9,609 nucleotides of DNA from Eubacteriales bacterium (GTDB lineage Bacteria; Bacillota; Clostridia; Christensenellales; CAG-138), in assembly GCA_028703645.1 (NCBI GenBank), contig JAQVML010000025.1, positions 1-9,609 on the forward strand, in the 5' to 3' direction. The position numbers and the translations under genes are program-made. This document shows positions 1 to 5,225 of this stretch, piece after piece. Under the pieces are notes generated by a model. The model saw only the letters and a program-made list of their open reading frames with translations, did not search any database and was not told the origin of the DNA. The first letter of the stretch is position 1; each line of letters begins with the position of its first letter.

Positions 1-6
1 TATAAT
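1..6 (+). promoter_or_regulatory. Possible -10 box at the window edge
   Basis: The window opens with TATAAT. This would suit a -10 element for the small gene starting at 69, giving a leader of about 55 nt. The -35 element would lie outside the window, so the call cannot be tested here. Confidence 0.3.
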
Positions 7-68
7 GCAGTGCCAGATACTTAGTAGCAAAAACTGCCAAGCAATAAATTATCAAAGGAGCTGGAATC

Positions 69-272
69 ATGCAATACAAGACCGAACAAGTCGTCCTAAA
101 AGAGAAATTCATTGGACATGATGCAAAAAACCTAGTGTTACTTGACAGCACGCTCAACAGGTACGCTGCTAATGGATGGACGCTTTGTACGATGACAACC
201 ACTGTCGCCGGAGGAAGCGGGCTGGGTGGCGGCGACAGGACAGTATTTACGCTCATCTTTCAGAAGCTGTAA
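69..272 (+). CDS. Small DUF4177-like protein (67 aa)
   Basis: Short soluble protein of unknown function. It has the layout of the DUF4177 family: an N-terminal strand (MQYKTEQVVLKEKF), a helix ending in the signature N-RYAANGWTL (about residues 30-39), a glycine-rich turn (AGGSGLGGG, about residues 47-55) and a final hydrophobic strand (VFTLIFQKL). The family is usually 50-70 aa, so this copy is complete. AAAGGAG at 54-60 lies 8 nt before the ATG and supports the start. No transmembrane segment or signal peptide is visible. It stands alone: the next plus-strand signal is a hairpin at 353-378. Its base composition looks AT-richer than the genes to the right, which together with the repeat array and the tRNA-Gln 3' end beyond it hints at accessory origin. 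The family call rests on remembered pattern, not on a search. Confidence 0.75.
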   Translation: MQYKTEQVVLKEKFIGHDAKNLVLLDSTLNRYAANGWTLCTMTTTVAGGSGLGGGDRTVFTLIFQKL

Positions 273-352
273 TTTCGGGTGCATAAATCGTTTCTGTTTG
301 ACGGAGTTGCATATCAAGGGAACGAAGATTACTATAATAACAATCTAACGTT

Positions 353-378
353 AAGTAGCCCCCGCAGCGGGGCTACTT
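353..378 (+). terminator. 10-bp hairpin downstream of the DUF4177-like gene
   Basis: AAGTAGCCCC (353-362) pairs perfectly with GGGGCTACTT (369-378) around a 6-nt loop. It lies about 80 nt after the stop of the small gene. No clean T-tract follows on either strand, so it is a weak terminator candidate and could instead be an RNA-stabilising hairpin or a protein site. Confidence 0.45.
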
Positions 379-410
379 ACTTGGCTATCTTTGCGAAATA
401 AACCGATAAT

Positions 411-462
411 CCCCGGCAATCCCCGGCAATCCCCGGCAAGATTCTGGCAAGAAATTGGCAAG
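411..462. repeat. Tandem 10-bp repeat array, decaying to 11-bp spacing
   Basis: CCCCGGCAAT occurs at 411-420 and 421-430, and again at 431-440 with a final G. Two degenerate copies keeping only TGGCAAG follow near 445-451 and 456-462, so GGCAA recurs with a 10-11 bp period, about one helical turn. Same-face spacing suggests a protein-binding array, such as iterons or integrase arm sites, or simple slippage repeats. The stretch from 273 to 504 contains this array, the hairpin at 353-378 and a GTAC-rich patch at 476-496. I see no gene in it. Confidence 0.7.
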
Positions 463-504
463 AAACAATTTATTTACGTACGTTATTGTACGGTACTATA
501 AAAC

Positions 505-532
505 AAAAAAAGCCCCGTTTTCGGGCTTTTTC
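505..532 (-). terminator. Intrinsic terminator of the tRNA/6S operon
   Basis: On the minus strand AGCCC (527-523) pairs with GGGCT (515-511) around a short loop and is followed by a run of T (plus-strand A505-A511). It sits immediately after the 3' end of tRNA-Gln, so it ends the minus-strand RNA operon. An A-run upstream and a T-run downstream on the plus strand mean it could act in both directions. Confidence 0.8.
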
Positions 533-533
533 T

Positions 534-607
534 TGGCTGCGGAACTAGGACTCGAACCTAGACAATACGAGTCAGAGTCGTAGGTGCTACCATTACACAA
601 TTCCGCA
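534..607 (-). tRNA. tRNA-Gln (anticodon CTG)
   Basis: A full cloverleaf of 74 nt including encoded CCA. The acceptor arm TGCGGAA pairs with TTCCGCA. A three-pair D stem (GTG/CAC) encloses a loop with TAATGGTAG. The anticodon stem TACGA/TCGTA holds the loop CTCTGAC, giving anticodon CTG. The T arm is CTAGG-TTCGAGT-CCTAG. The discriminator base is G, as is usual for glutamine tRNAs, followed by CCA (plus-strand TGG at 534-536). It is the last gene of the minus-strand RNA operon. Its 5' end lies only a few bases from the 3' end of the 6S-like RNA, so RNase P cleavage here would also help define that RNA's 3' end. Confidence 0.95.
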
Positions 608-610
608 ATG

Positions 611-783
611 CGGTCTTCTGAGTATCCCGAAGTGCCGTTCGTCCTCTTAATAACACCCGCCTCTCGGCAGGTGGGTGCGCCGTGATCGCCGCGATCTTCC
701 CATCCGTAACGGGCCTGATCTTGTCTTCTCAACGAAACGCTCCCGAAGTTACTTTGTGGGTTTATAACGGAAGACGTAACGCA
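611..783 (-). ncRNA. ssrS: Probable 6S RNA
   Basis: A non-coding segment of about 170 nt between two tRNA genes on the minus strand. The two ends close on each other: GTCTTC (775-770) pairs with GAAGAC (618-613). Further in, CCC near 760 can pair with GGG near 630, and TTCGT near 735 with ACGAA near 643. This gives the long interrupted rod typical of 6S RNA. Internal hairpins include GATCG-CGG-CGATC and a strong CACC..CCT/AGG..GGGTG stem. 6S RNA binds the RNA polymerase housekeeping holoenzyme by mimicking an open promoter. The identity rests on length, shape and remembered sequence flavour of clostridial members, not on a covariance search. The exact ends are estimates. It is probably co-transcribed with tRNA-Val, because no good promoter lies in the 24 nt between them. 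Confidence 0.6.
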
Positions 784-809
784 CACCGCAGGATAATCAA
801 TTTTAAAGG

Positions 810-886
810 TGGTGGGATTAGTTGGGATCGAACCAACGACCTCTACGATGTCAACGTAGCGCTCTGACCAGCTGAGCTATAACCCC
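810..886 (-). tRNA. tRNA-Val (anticodon GAC)
   Basis: Complete 77-nt cloverleaf with encoded CCA (plus-strand TGG at 810-812). The acceptor arm GGGGTTA pairs with TAATCCC, with one G-U pair. The D arm is GCTC-AGCTGGTCA-GAGC, the anticodon stem CTACG/CGTAG holds loop TTGACAT giving anticodon GAC, and the T arm is GTTGG-TTCGATC-CCAAC. It is the first gene of the minus-strand operon, starting about 7 nt after the predicted transcription start of the promoter at 900-927. Confidence 0.95.
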
Positions 887-899
887 GAGTGCAAATATT

Positions 900-927
900 A
901 TTATACACAAGGAGGATGAAATTGCAA
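900..927 (-). promoter_or_regulatory. Promoter of the tRNA-Val / 6S / tRNA-Gln operon
   Basis: Read on the minus strand: -35 TTGCAA (927-922), a 16-bp spacer, and a perfect -10 TATAAT (905-900). Transcription should begin near 893, a few bases upstream of tRNA-Val. Such strong promoters with short leaders are usual for stable-RNA operons. Confidence 0.85.
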
Positions 928-1240
928 GACGTTTTTTCTCATTTTCGTGCTGATATCACCATTGCGTCAAACGGAAAGATTTTTCTCTTGCCCTGATACG
1001 CGTAAAAAATGTACGCCGTTTTGTTCAGTTTTGCGCATAAATGCTGAATTTTTGCGCGATCGAAAATCGATTTTCTTCTGTGACATCGGGGCAAAAACGG
1101 ATTGTTTCAGTGCCAATTTGTGTGTAACAGGAAGTTCACTTTCTATCCATTGCTAATCCACAAGCGTAGAGTACATTATCATCAGAGCAAGGACATAAGA
1201 CTGACAGACCCCCAATATTACCTCCCATCCCATCCCAATC
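928..1240. other. Intergenic stretch without a recognised gene
   Basis: Reading frames here have no ribosome binding site at a usable distance and no family resemblance. A weak plus-strand promoter is possible (TTGCTA at 1149-1154, 16-bp spacer, TACATT at 1171-1176). It would give a transcript of roughly 90 nt ending at the terminator at 1241-1277. This is speculative. Otherwise I see nothing in it. Confidence 0.5.
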
Positions 1241-1277
1241 AAAAGCCTCCGCAAAGAACGCGGGGGTTTTTGATTTT
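1241..1277 (+). terminator. Strong plus-oriented intrinsic terminator
   Basis: CCTCCGC (1246-1252) pairs with GCGGGGG (1260-1266, one T-G pair) around a 7-nt loop. An A-run (1241-1244) precedes it, and TTTTT-GA-TTTTT follows it. On the minus strand the same hairpin is followed by only a short T-run, so it may also help stop transcription arriving from the GyrI-like gene. What it terminates on the plus strand is unclear, because no plus-strand gene lies upstream. The GC stem abuts the first copy of the tandem T-rich repeat. Confidence 0.7.
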
Positions 1278-1319
1278 TGGTTGTTTTGTTTTTGGAGGAG
1301 ACTTTTCTGGTGAAAAGCC
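1264..1319. repeat. Tandem T-rich repeat, copy 1
   Basis: A 56-bp sequence repeated at 1335-1390 with two mismatches (positions 1296 and 1310), a 71-bp period. Each copy runs GGG, T5, GA, T5, GG, TTG, T4, G, T5, then a purine patch (GGAGGAG here) and a small hairpin CTTTTC-TGGT-GAAAAG (1302-1317). The near identity of the copies points to recent duplication or functional constraint. Confidence 0.9.
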
Positions 1320-1334
1320 ATCCATCTATCTCTT

Positions 1335-1390
1335 GGGTTTTTGATTTTTGGTTGTTTTGTTTTTGGGGGAGACTTTTCTGATGAAAAGCC
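1335..1390. repeat. Tandem T-rich repeat, copy 2
   Basis: Second copy of the 56-bp element. The purine patch reads GGGGGAG here and the terminal hairpin loop is TGAT instead of TGGT (CTTTTC 1373-1378 with GAAAAG 1383-1388). It lies between copy 1 and the stop codon of the minus-strand GyrI-like gene, so it is also the 3' untranslated region of that gene's transcript. Confidence 0.9.
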
Positions 1391-1429
1391 GTCCCGTCTC
1401 GGCTATATGCGCTTTTGACTTTTAGCGAC

Positions 1430-2068
1430 CTAACTCTTCGCCACCGGATGCCGCAAGATCGTTTTGAGTTTGTCCGGTTTTGTGCGCAAAGGATCGCCCA
1501 GATAGATCTCGTGGTGACGGCGGAGGCCGAGGTCGTTGCGATAACCGTTTTCGGCGAGAAACGCGTCCATCTGCTCCACGCTCGCCGGCTCCGCGTCATA
1601 CGGGCCGATGTGCATCATCTGCGCGCAGAGTCCCTCGCGATAACGCCAGAGACGCGCGCGGGACGCGTCCACCCCCTTCTTTTTTCGCACCTGCTCGCAG
1701 GCCCAGTCAAACACGCGTTCATCCACAAACGCCGGCTGGCGGATCACGCTCGTCCACTCAAACGCGTCCTTGTTGCCGTAGTCAACGCCGGGAACGCCTT
1801 CCGCCATCTGCCAGAACCCTTCCAGCGGAGCCACCTTGTACGGAAAAAACCCCGAGAGGTCTGTGCCGCTCTTTTGGCTCATCTTCACCGTGTAGCTCAG
1901 CGCGTAGAGCAGCCCGACCGCGCTTTTGTATTCCCCGTCCTCATCATTCGGGTTGCCATGGCCATCCACGGCGAAAAACGTCATCTCCGGCACGTCGATG
2001 ATTTCGGGCACGGTCTTTGGTTGATAGAGCTCTTTGTATTCCATCAAAAACTCAAACTGCGGTTCCAT
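1430..2068 (-). CDS. GyrI-like small-molecule-binding domain protein (212 aa)
   Basis: Cytosolic single-domain protein of the GyrI-like group (COG4832 type). It begins with the characteristic opening, a short leader ending in YKELYQP followed by PEIIDVPEMTFFAVDGHGNP (residues 21-40). It keeps the conserved PLEGFW (81-86), an FEW (103-105) and a C-terminal HHEIYLGDP (185-193). Relatives bind drug-like small molecules, and some GyrI-like proteins have been shown to hydrolyse cyclopropanoid DNA-alkylating agents; whether this one does is inference. I chose the ATG at 2066-2068 because AAGGAG (2080-2075) lies 6 nt upstream; the longer form starting at 2101 has no such site and runs into the terminator T-tract. 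It is about the family's usual length. An upstream terminator (2101-2134) separates it from the VanZ gene, so it is either read through or has a weak promoter near 2097-2102 that I cannot support well. Confidence 0.85.
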   Translation of the reverse strand: MEPQFEFLMEYKELYQPKTVPEIIDVPEMTFFAVDGHGNPNDEDGEYKSAVGLLYALSYTVKMSQKSGTDLSGFFPYKVAPLEGFWQMAEGVPGVDYGNKDAFEWTSVIRQPAFVDERVFDWACEQVRKKKGVDASRARLWRYREGLCAQMMHIGPYDAEPASVEQMDAFLAENGYRNDLGLRRHHEIYLGDPLRTKPDKLKTILRHPVAKS

Positions 2069-2100
2069 ATGTGTCTCCTTCATTCCTGATGAATCCAGCA

Positions 2101-2134
2101 TAAAACAAAAAACCTGACATCATCGTGTCAGGTT
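2101..2134 (-). terminator. Intrinsic terminator after the VanZ-like gene
   Basis: Perfect 9-bp stem AACCTGACA/TGTCAGGTT (2134-2126 with 2119-2111 on the minus strand) with a 6-nt loop, followed on the minus strand by TTTTTTGTTTT. It lies 21 nt past the VanZ stop codon and ends the phosphodiesterase-VanZ transcript before the GyrI-like gene. Confidence 0.85.
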
Positions 2135-2155
2135 CGTTGACTTTGTTGCATATAC

Positions 2156-2785
2156 TTAAAACCCATACAGGATTTTTGCAAATCCAAACTCGTTAAACAG
2201 CAGGAACCGGCCTAGAAACATCACGGCAAAATAGAGCAGCGCCTCAGCGCGAAGTCCTGTTTTCGCGCGTTTTTTTCGCTGCGTAATCGCGGCATATACC
2301 CGATATAGCGCGTATCCGAACTCTGCGCCGACCGTGTTGAGCAAAAGGTCGTCAATATCCGTGGCGCGAAGGTTCAGCAGCTGGCTCAGCTCAATGAGCA
2401 GCGAAAACGCAAGACCCGCGAAAAAAGCATCCCAGATATGGTCTTTTTCCGGCCAAATCAGCGGCAGCAGGAAGCCAAGCGGCAGAAAGAGAACCACGTT
2501 GAGCAAATATCCGGTGGTGTCAATCGGCCCTGCGGAAAACGGAATCAAATTCACCCGCAGCGCCATCGCGCCCAATCCATATTGGCGAATGTCGTATACC
2601 GTGCCCGCTCCCGTAAAATAAAACACCCCCGCGACATAGGCCGAAAGCGCCAGTATCATGACGAGGCGATAGCGCGGCTCGGCGATCCCTTTGGTTTGAT
2701 CAACCGTATGCAGCACGCGATACAGCCCCAGTGCGGGCAGCATCACGCAAAGAAACCCGTAGGCGATCACTGCAATATCTTTCAT
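2156..2785 (-). CDS. VanZ-family integral membrane protein (209 aa)
   Basis: Polytopic membrane protein of the VanZ family (PF04892 type). Hydrophobic segments are visible near residues 4-22, 41-59, 92-111, 119-137 and 183-198. The two family signatures are present: a helix with NVVLFLPLGFLLPL (96-109), and E-x-x-Q followed by DIDDLLLNTVGAEFGY (132-158). VanZ itself contributes to low-level teicoplanin resistance, but most members of this very common Firmicutes family have no known role, so glycopeptide resistance should not be assumed. No van operon genes are nearby. The start at 2785 has GAGGTG a few bases upstream. It lies 48 nt after the phosphodiesterase gene on the same strand with no terminator between, so the two are probably co-transcribed. 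This suggests an envelope or lipid role. Confidence 0.88.
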   Translation of the reverse strand: MKDIAVIAYGFLCVMLPALGLYRVLHTVDQTKGIAEPRYRLVMILALSAYVAGVFYFTGAGTVYDIRQYGLGAMALRVNLIPFSAGPIDTTGYLLNVVLFLPLGFLLPLIWPEKDHIWDAFFAGLAFSLLIELSQLLNLRATDIDDLLLNTVGAEFGYALYRVYAAITQRKKRAKTGLRAEALLYFAVMFLGRFLLFNEFGFAKILYGF

Positions 2786-2833
2786 GCTTCACCTCATCCG
2801 CTCAAAAAATGTTTCTCCGTCCTGTGGACCGCT

Positions 2834-3670
2834 TCAGCCGTTTCGCGCGGCGCGAAAATGCGTCTCCGGCCGGTAATGTTCAAATATGATCGCATCGTTC
2901 CTGCGCGTCAGCTTCGCGTGGTCGTCCGCAGGCCGCGCAGTCCAGCAAACGCGCATTGCGCCGAGCCATTCGCAAGCGCGAACGGAGAGGCACTTTGGCC
3001 CAACGCGATAGGCGATGAAATGCGGGTGCGTGAGAATATTGGTGAGCAGTCTGCTCAGCATGATCGCCTGATGCAGCGGCAATCCTTTGCGCGAATACCG
3101 CGCGGCCTCCGAAAGCTGCCCGCGCAAAATCTCCGGCGCGTTGAGATAAAACCAGCGCACGAGCGAAGGATGAAAGCTCTCCACGCAATAATCGCCTTGA
3201 TAAGCGCGCAGCAGCTCCAGCGTCTTTGGGCAGAGCGTTTTCCAGTCCCCGCCGCTCTTGAGCTCTACAATCATCGGAATCTTGCCGTCGAGGGTCGCGA
3301 GCACCTCGGTAAACAGCGGTATACGCTCCCCCGTGCCGCAGAGCGGCATCTGCTTGAGCTCTTCCAGCGTATATGCGTCCACCCTTGCATCCACGCCGCA
3401 AACGCGCTTGAGATCGTCGTCGTGAAACACCACGACCTGCTTGTCACTCGTGAGCTGCACGTCCAGCTCCACGCCATAGCCCGCCTCGACCGCCGCGCGA
3501 AACGCCGCCAACGAATTTTCCGGCACGCTCTGGTCGGCGCTAAACAGTCCGCGGTGGGCAAACGTCCGTCCGAGAAACGGCGCGCGCTGCGTTTTTGTGC
3601 TCCGCGCGGGCATAATCAGCGCGAGCCAGAGCGTGATCAGCACGAGCAGAACCGCGAGCGTAATCCACAT
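2834..3670 (-). CDS. Membrane-anchored glycerophosphodiester phosphodiesterase (278 aa)
   Basis: GDPD-family enzyme expected to hydrolyse glycerophosphodiesters, from deacylated phospholipids or teichoic acid, to glycerol-3-phosphate and an alcohol. One N-terminal membrane segment (residues 1-21, WITLAVLLVLITLWLALIM) anchors it. The TIM-barrel follows with the expected catalytic and metal residues: HRG (39-41), ENS (51-53), ELD (68-70), FHDDD (82-86) and VELKS (135-139). The start was chosen at 3668-3670 because GGAGG (3684-3680) is 9 nt upstream. The ATG at 3677-3679 directly abuts that site, and a longer form from 3775 would run through the promoter region. It is slightly longer than soluble GDPDs because of the anchor. 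It leads the operon with the VanZ-like gene from the promoter at 3714-3742. Confidence 0.9.
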   Translation of the reverse strand: MWITLAVLLVLITLWLALIMPARSTKTQRAPFLGRTFAHRGLFSADQSVPENSLAAFRAAVEAGYGVELDVQLTSDKQVVVFHDDDLKRVCGVDARVDAYTLEELKQMPLCGTGERIPLFTEVLATLDGKIPMIVELKSGGDWKTLCPKTLELLRAYQGDYCVESFHPSLVRWFYLNAPEILRGQLSEAARYSRKGLPLHQAIMLSRLLTNILTHPHFIAYRVGPKCLSVRACEWLGAMRVCWTARPADDHAKLTRRNDAIIFEHYRPETHFRAARNG

Positions 3671-3713
3671 GATATTCATCCTCCGGTTGATTTTTACGTC
3701 GATTTTTGTTGTT

Positions 3714-3742
3714 ATTATACGCCAATTACGATACCATGTATA
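3714..3742 (-). promoter_or_regulatory. Promoter of the phosphodiesterase-VanZ operon
   Basis: Minus strand: -35 TATACA (3742-3737, four of six consensus bases), 17-bp spacer, perfect -10 TATAAT (3719-3714). It gives a leader of about 37 nt before the chosen start at 3670 and overlaps the divergent promoter for the MFS gene. Confidence 0.65.
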
Positions 3743-3746
3743 TAAT
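3735..3746 (+). promoter_or_regulatory. Probable promoter of the MFS transporter gene
   Basis: Perfect -10 TATAAT at 3741-3746 preceded by TG two bases upstream, resembling an extended -10. No recognisable -35 lies 16-18 bp upstream. It would give a leader of about 55 nt to the ATG at 3808. Its -10 overlaps the -35 of the divergent minus-strand promoter. Confidence 0.5.
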
Positions 3747-3807
3747 ACTGCGGCAGGGCGCCTGCTCGGTTCCATCTTCCATATCTTATAAAAATCGGAG
3801 ACAGCAC

Positions 3808-5121
3808 ATGAAACTGAACTATAAGCGCACGTTCCTTGTCGGCTTTGCGTTTCTCTCCATCTGCTCGTTTTGGCAGATGTACGACGCCATCATCCCCCTG
3901 ATCATGCGGGACACCTACCATCTTGGCGACGGCCCTGCGGGCATTATCATGAGTCTCGACAACATCGTGGCTCTCTTCCTGTTGCCGCTGTTCGGCGCGC
4001 TGAGCGACAAGGTCGGCAGGCGCATTCCCTTCATCGTCGGCGGCACGATTGCGGCCGTTCTACTGATGATGCTCATCCCCGCGCTGGATAACAGCTATGG
4101 CACATGGGCAAACTCCACGTCCATGATCGTGTTCATCGTCGTACTCGGCGCGCTGCTGCTCGCCATGGGCACCTATCGCTCACCCGCGGTCGCGCTCATG
4201 CCGGATGTGACGCCAAAGCCCGTGCGCAGCAAGGGCAACGCAATCATCAACCTCATGGGTGCGGTTGGCGGCGCGTTTACGCTCGTCGTCATGAAAATAC
4301 TGGTGTTTGACGGCGCAAACGGGCGCACGAATTATCTCTATCTCTTCCTTGCGGTTGCGGTACTGATGGTGCTCGCCGCGCTGACGGTCTTCTTCTTCGT
4401 GCCGGAGCGAAAGCTGGTCCAGCAGATGAAGGACATCAATTACGGCGTCTCCGAGGACGCGGATCAAAGCAAGTCCATCGAGGTGGACGGCAAGCAAAAG
4501 CTTCCGCCGGATGTCATGCGCAGCCTGATTCTGATTCTGGCTACCATCACGCTCTGGTTTTTAGGCTACAACGCGGTCACCACGGCGTTTAGCAAATATG
4601 CCACCAAGATGTGGGCGTCGGGACTCAACCACGTCTCCACCTGTCTGCTCGTTGCAACAGGCGTTGCGATCATCTCCTATCTACCGATCGGCTTTCTTGC
4701 CTCCCGCATCGGGCGTAAGAAGACCATCGTCATCGGCCTTGTCGTGGCACTCGCGTGCTTCATCTATGGCGCAATCGGCGCGCGCACCTTCTCGCCGATG
4801 CTGTATGTGATGTTTGCGGCAATCGGCTTTGCGCAGGCGGCGGTCACGGTCAACACCTTCCCGATGGTTTGGGAGATCTCCCGCTTCGGCAATGTCGGCA
4901 AATACACGGGCTTCTACTATACCTGCTCCATGGCGGCGCAGGTGGTGACGCCAATCGTCTCGGGCTACCTGCTGCAATATGTCGGCTACCACACGCTCTT
5001 CCCGTATGCCGCAATATTCGTGGGTCTTGCGATCATCCCCGTCGCGCTGACGAAGTATGGCGACAGCAAACCGACGCAGCCGCAGTCCAAGTTGGAAGCG
5101 CTGCAGGGCGCGGACGACTAA
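3808..5121 (+). CDS. MFS transporter, GPH/SLC45-like sugar transporter group (437 aa)
   Basis: Twelve-helix major facilitator superfamily transporter in the cytoplasmic membrane. The loop between helices 2 and 3 carries the MFS motif GALSDKVGRR (63-72), with a weaker copy in the second half (ASRIGRKK). The sequence YRSPAVALMPDVTPKPVRSK followed by NAI, in helix 5 and its loop, resembles the glycoside-pentoside-hexuronide and SLC45 sucrose transporter groups, suggesting import of a glycoside or sugar. The substrate cannot be told from sequence, and no glycosidase or sugar kinase is adjacent. The start at 3808 has GGAG (3797-3800) 7 nt upstream; a longer form from 3706 would begin inside the promoter. 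It is transcribed away from the phosphodiesterase. No clear terminator is visible between its stop and the infC promoter at 5191. Confidence 0.87.
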   Translation: MKLNYKRTFLVGFAFLSICSFWQMYDAIIPLIMRDTYHLGDGPAGIIMSLDNIVALFLLPLFGALSDKVGRRIPFIVGGTIAAVLLMMLIPALDNSYGTWANSTSMIVFIVVLGALLLAMGTYRSPAVALMPDVTPKPVRSKGNAIINLMGAVGGAFTLVVMKILVFDGANGRTNYLYLFLAVAVLMVLAALTVFFFVPERKLVQQMKDINYGVSEDADQSKSIEVDGKQKLPPDVMRSLILILATITLWFLGYNAVTTAFSKYATKMWASGLNHVSTCLLVATGVAIISYLPIGFLASRIGRKKTIVIGLVVALACFIYGAIGARTFSPMLYVMFAAIGFAQAAVTVNTFPMVWEISRFGNVGKYTGFYYTCSMAAQVVTPIVSGYLLQYVGYHTLFPYAAIFVGLAIIPVALTKYGDSKPTQPQSKLEALQGADD

Positions 5122-5156
5122 AATCTGCGAATTTCCTGAGAATTTCGGGCGTATTG

Positions 5157-5188
5157 ACTGCGATTTTAGGCATTTTTACTGCGATTTT
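5157..5188. repeat. 11-bp direct repeat upstream of the infC promoter
   Basis: ACTGCGATTTT occurs at 5157-5167 and 5178-5188, a 21-bp period (two helical turns). It ends two bases before the -35 box of the infC promoter. It could be an upstream activating or UP-like element, or chance repetition in AT-rich DNA. Confidence 0.6.
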
Positions 5189-5190
5189 GC

Positions 5191-5219
5191 TTGACATCGC
5201 GCATCCCACCCCATATAAT
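5191..5219 (+). promoter_or_regulatory. Consensus promoter of infC-rpmI-rplT
   Basis: TTGACA (5191-5196), exactly 17 bp spacer, TATAAT (5214-5219): a perfect match to the vegetative sigma-factor consensus. Transcription should start near 5226, leaving a leader of about 140 nt before the infC start. Confidence 0.93.
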
Positions 5220-5225
5220 AATCAT

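Noticed and set aside
411..462. CRISPR array
   Set aside because: The units are 10-11 bp with no unique spacers between them and no cas genes in the window, so this is a tandem array and not CRISPR.
496..867. Short frames over the tRNA/6S region
   Set aside because: They coincide with two clear tRNA cloverleafs and a structured RNA on the minus strand, so coding is very unlikely.
916..996. A 26-codon frame beginning ATG after AAGGAGG
   Set aside because: The ribosome binding site directly abuts the ATG with no spacer. The same bases are explained as part of the minus-strand tRNA promoter, and the peptide has no recognisable feature.
1241..1420. T-box riboswitch or tryptophan attenuator
   Set aside because: The terminator and aromatic mini-frame are suggestive, but I do not find the T-box core sequence (GGGTGGTACCGCG type), and no amino-acid gene follows on the plus strand.
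1136..1599. Minus-strand frames translating the T-rich repeats (FHQKSL and QKQNNQKSK type peptides)
   Set aside because: The peptide pattern comes from the nucleotide repeat itself. One frame overlaps the real GyrI-like gene, and neither has a ribosome binding site. These are the kind of spurious proteins that repeats generate.
1415..2089. A 224-codon plus-strand frame
   Set aside because: It mirrors the GyrI-like gene on the other strand, with low-complexity His/Arg/Val content and no recognisable domain.
2156..2785. Glycopeptide-resistance vanZ gene
   Set aside because: The protein is VanZ-family by its motifs, but no vanHAX, vanY or vanRS genes are nearby, and most family members have no link to resistance.
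2438..3745. A 435-codon open frame on the plus strand
   Set aside because: It lies antisense to the phosphodiesterase and VanZ genes, which have clear family motifs. The translation is rich in His, Arg and Gln without any domain pattern, and it has no ribosome binding site. It is a shadow frame.
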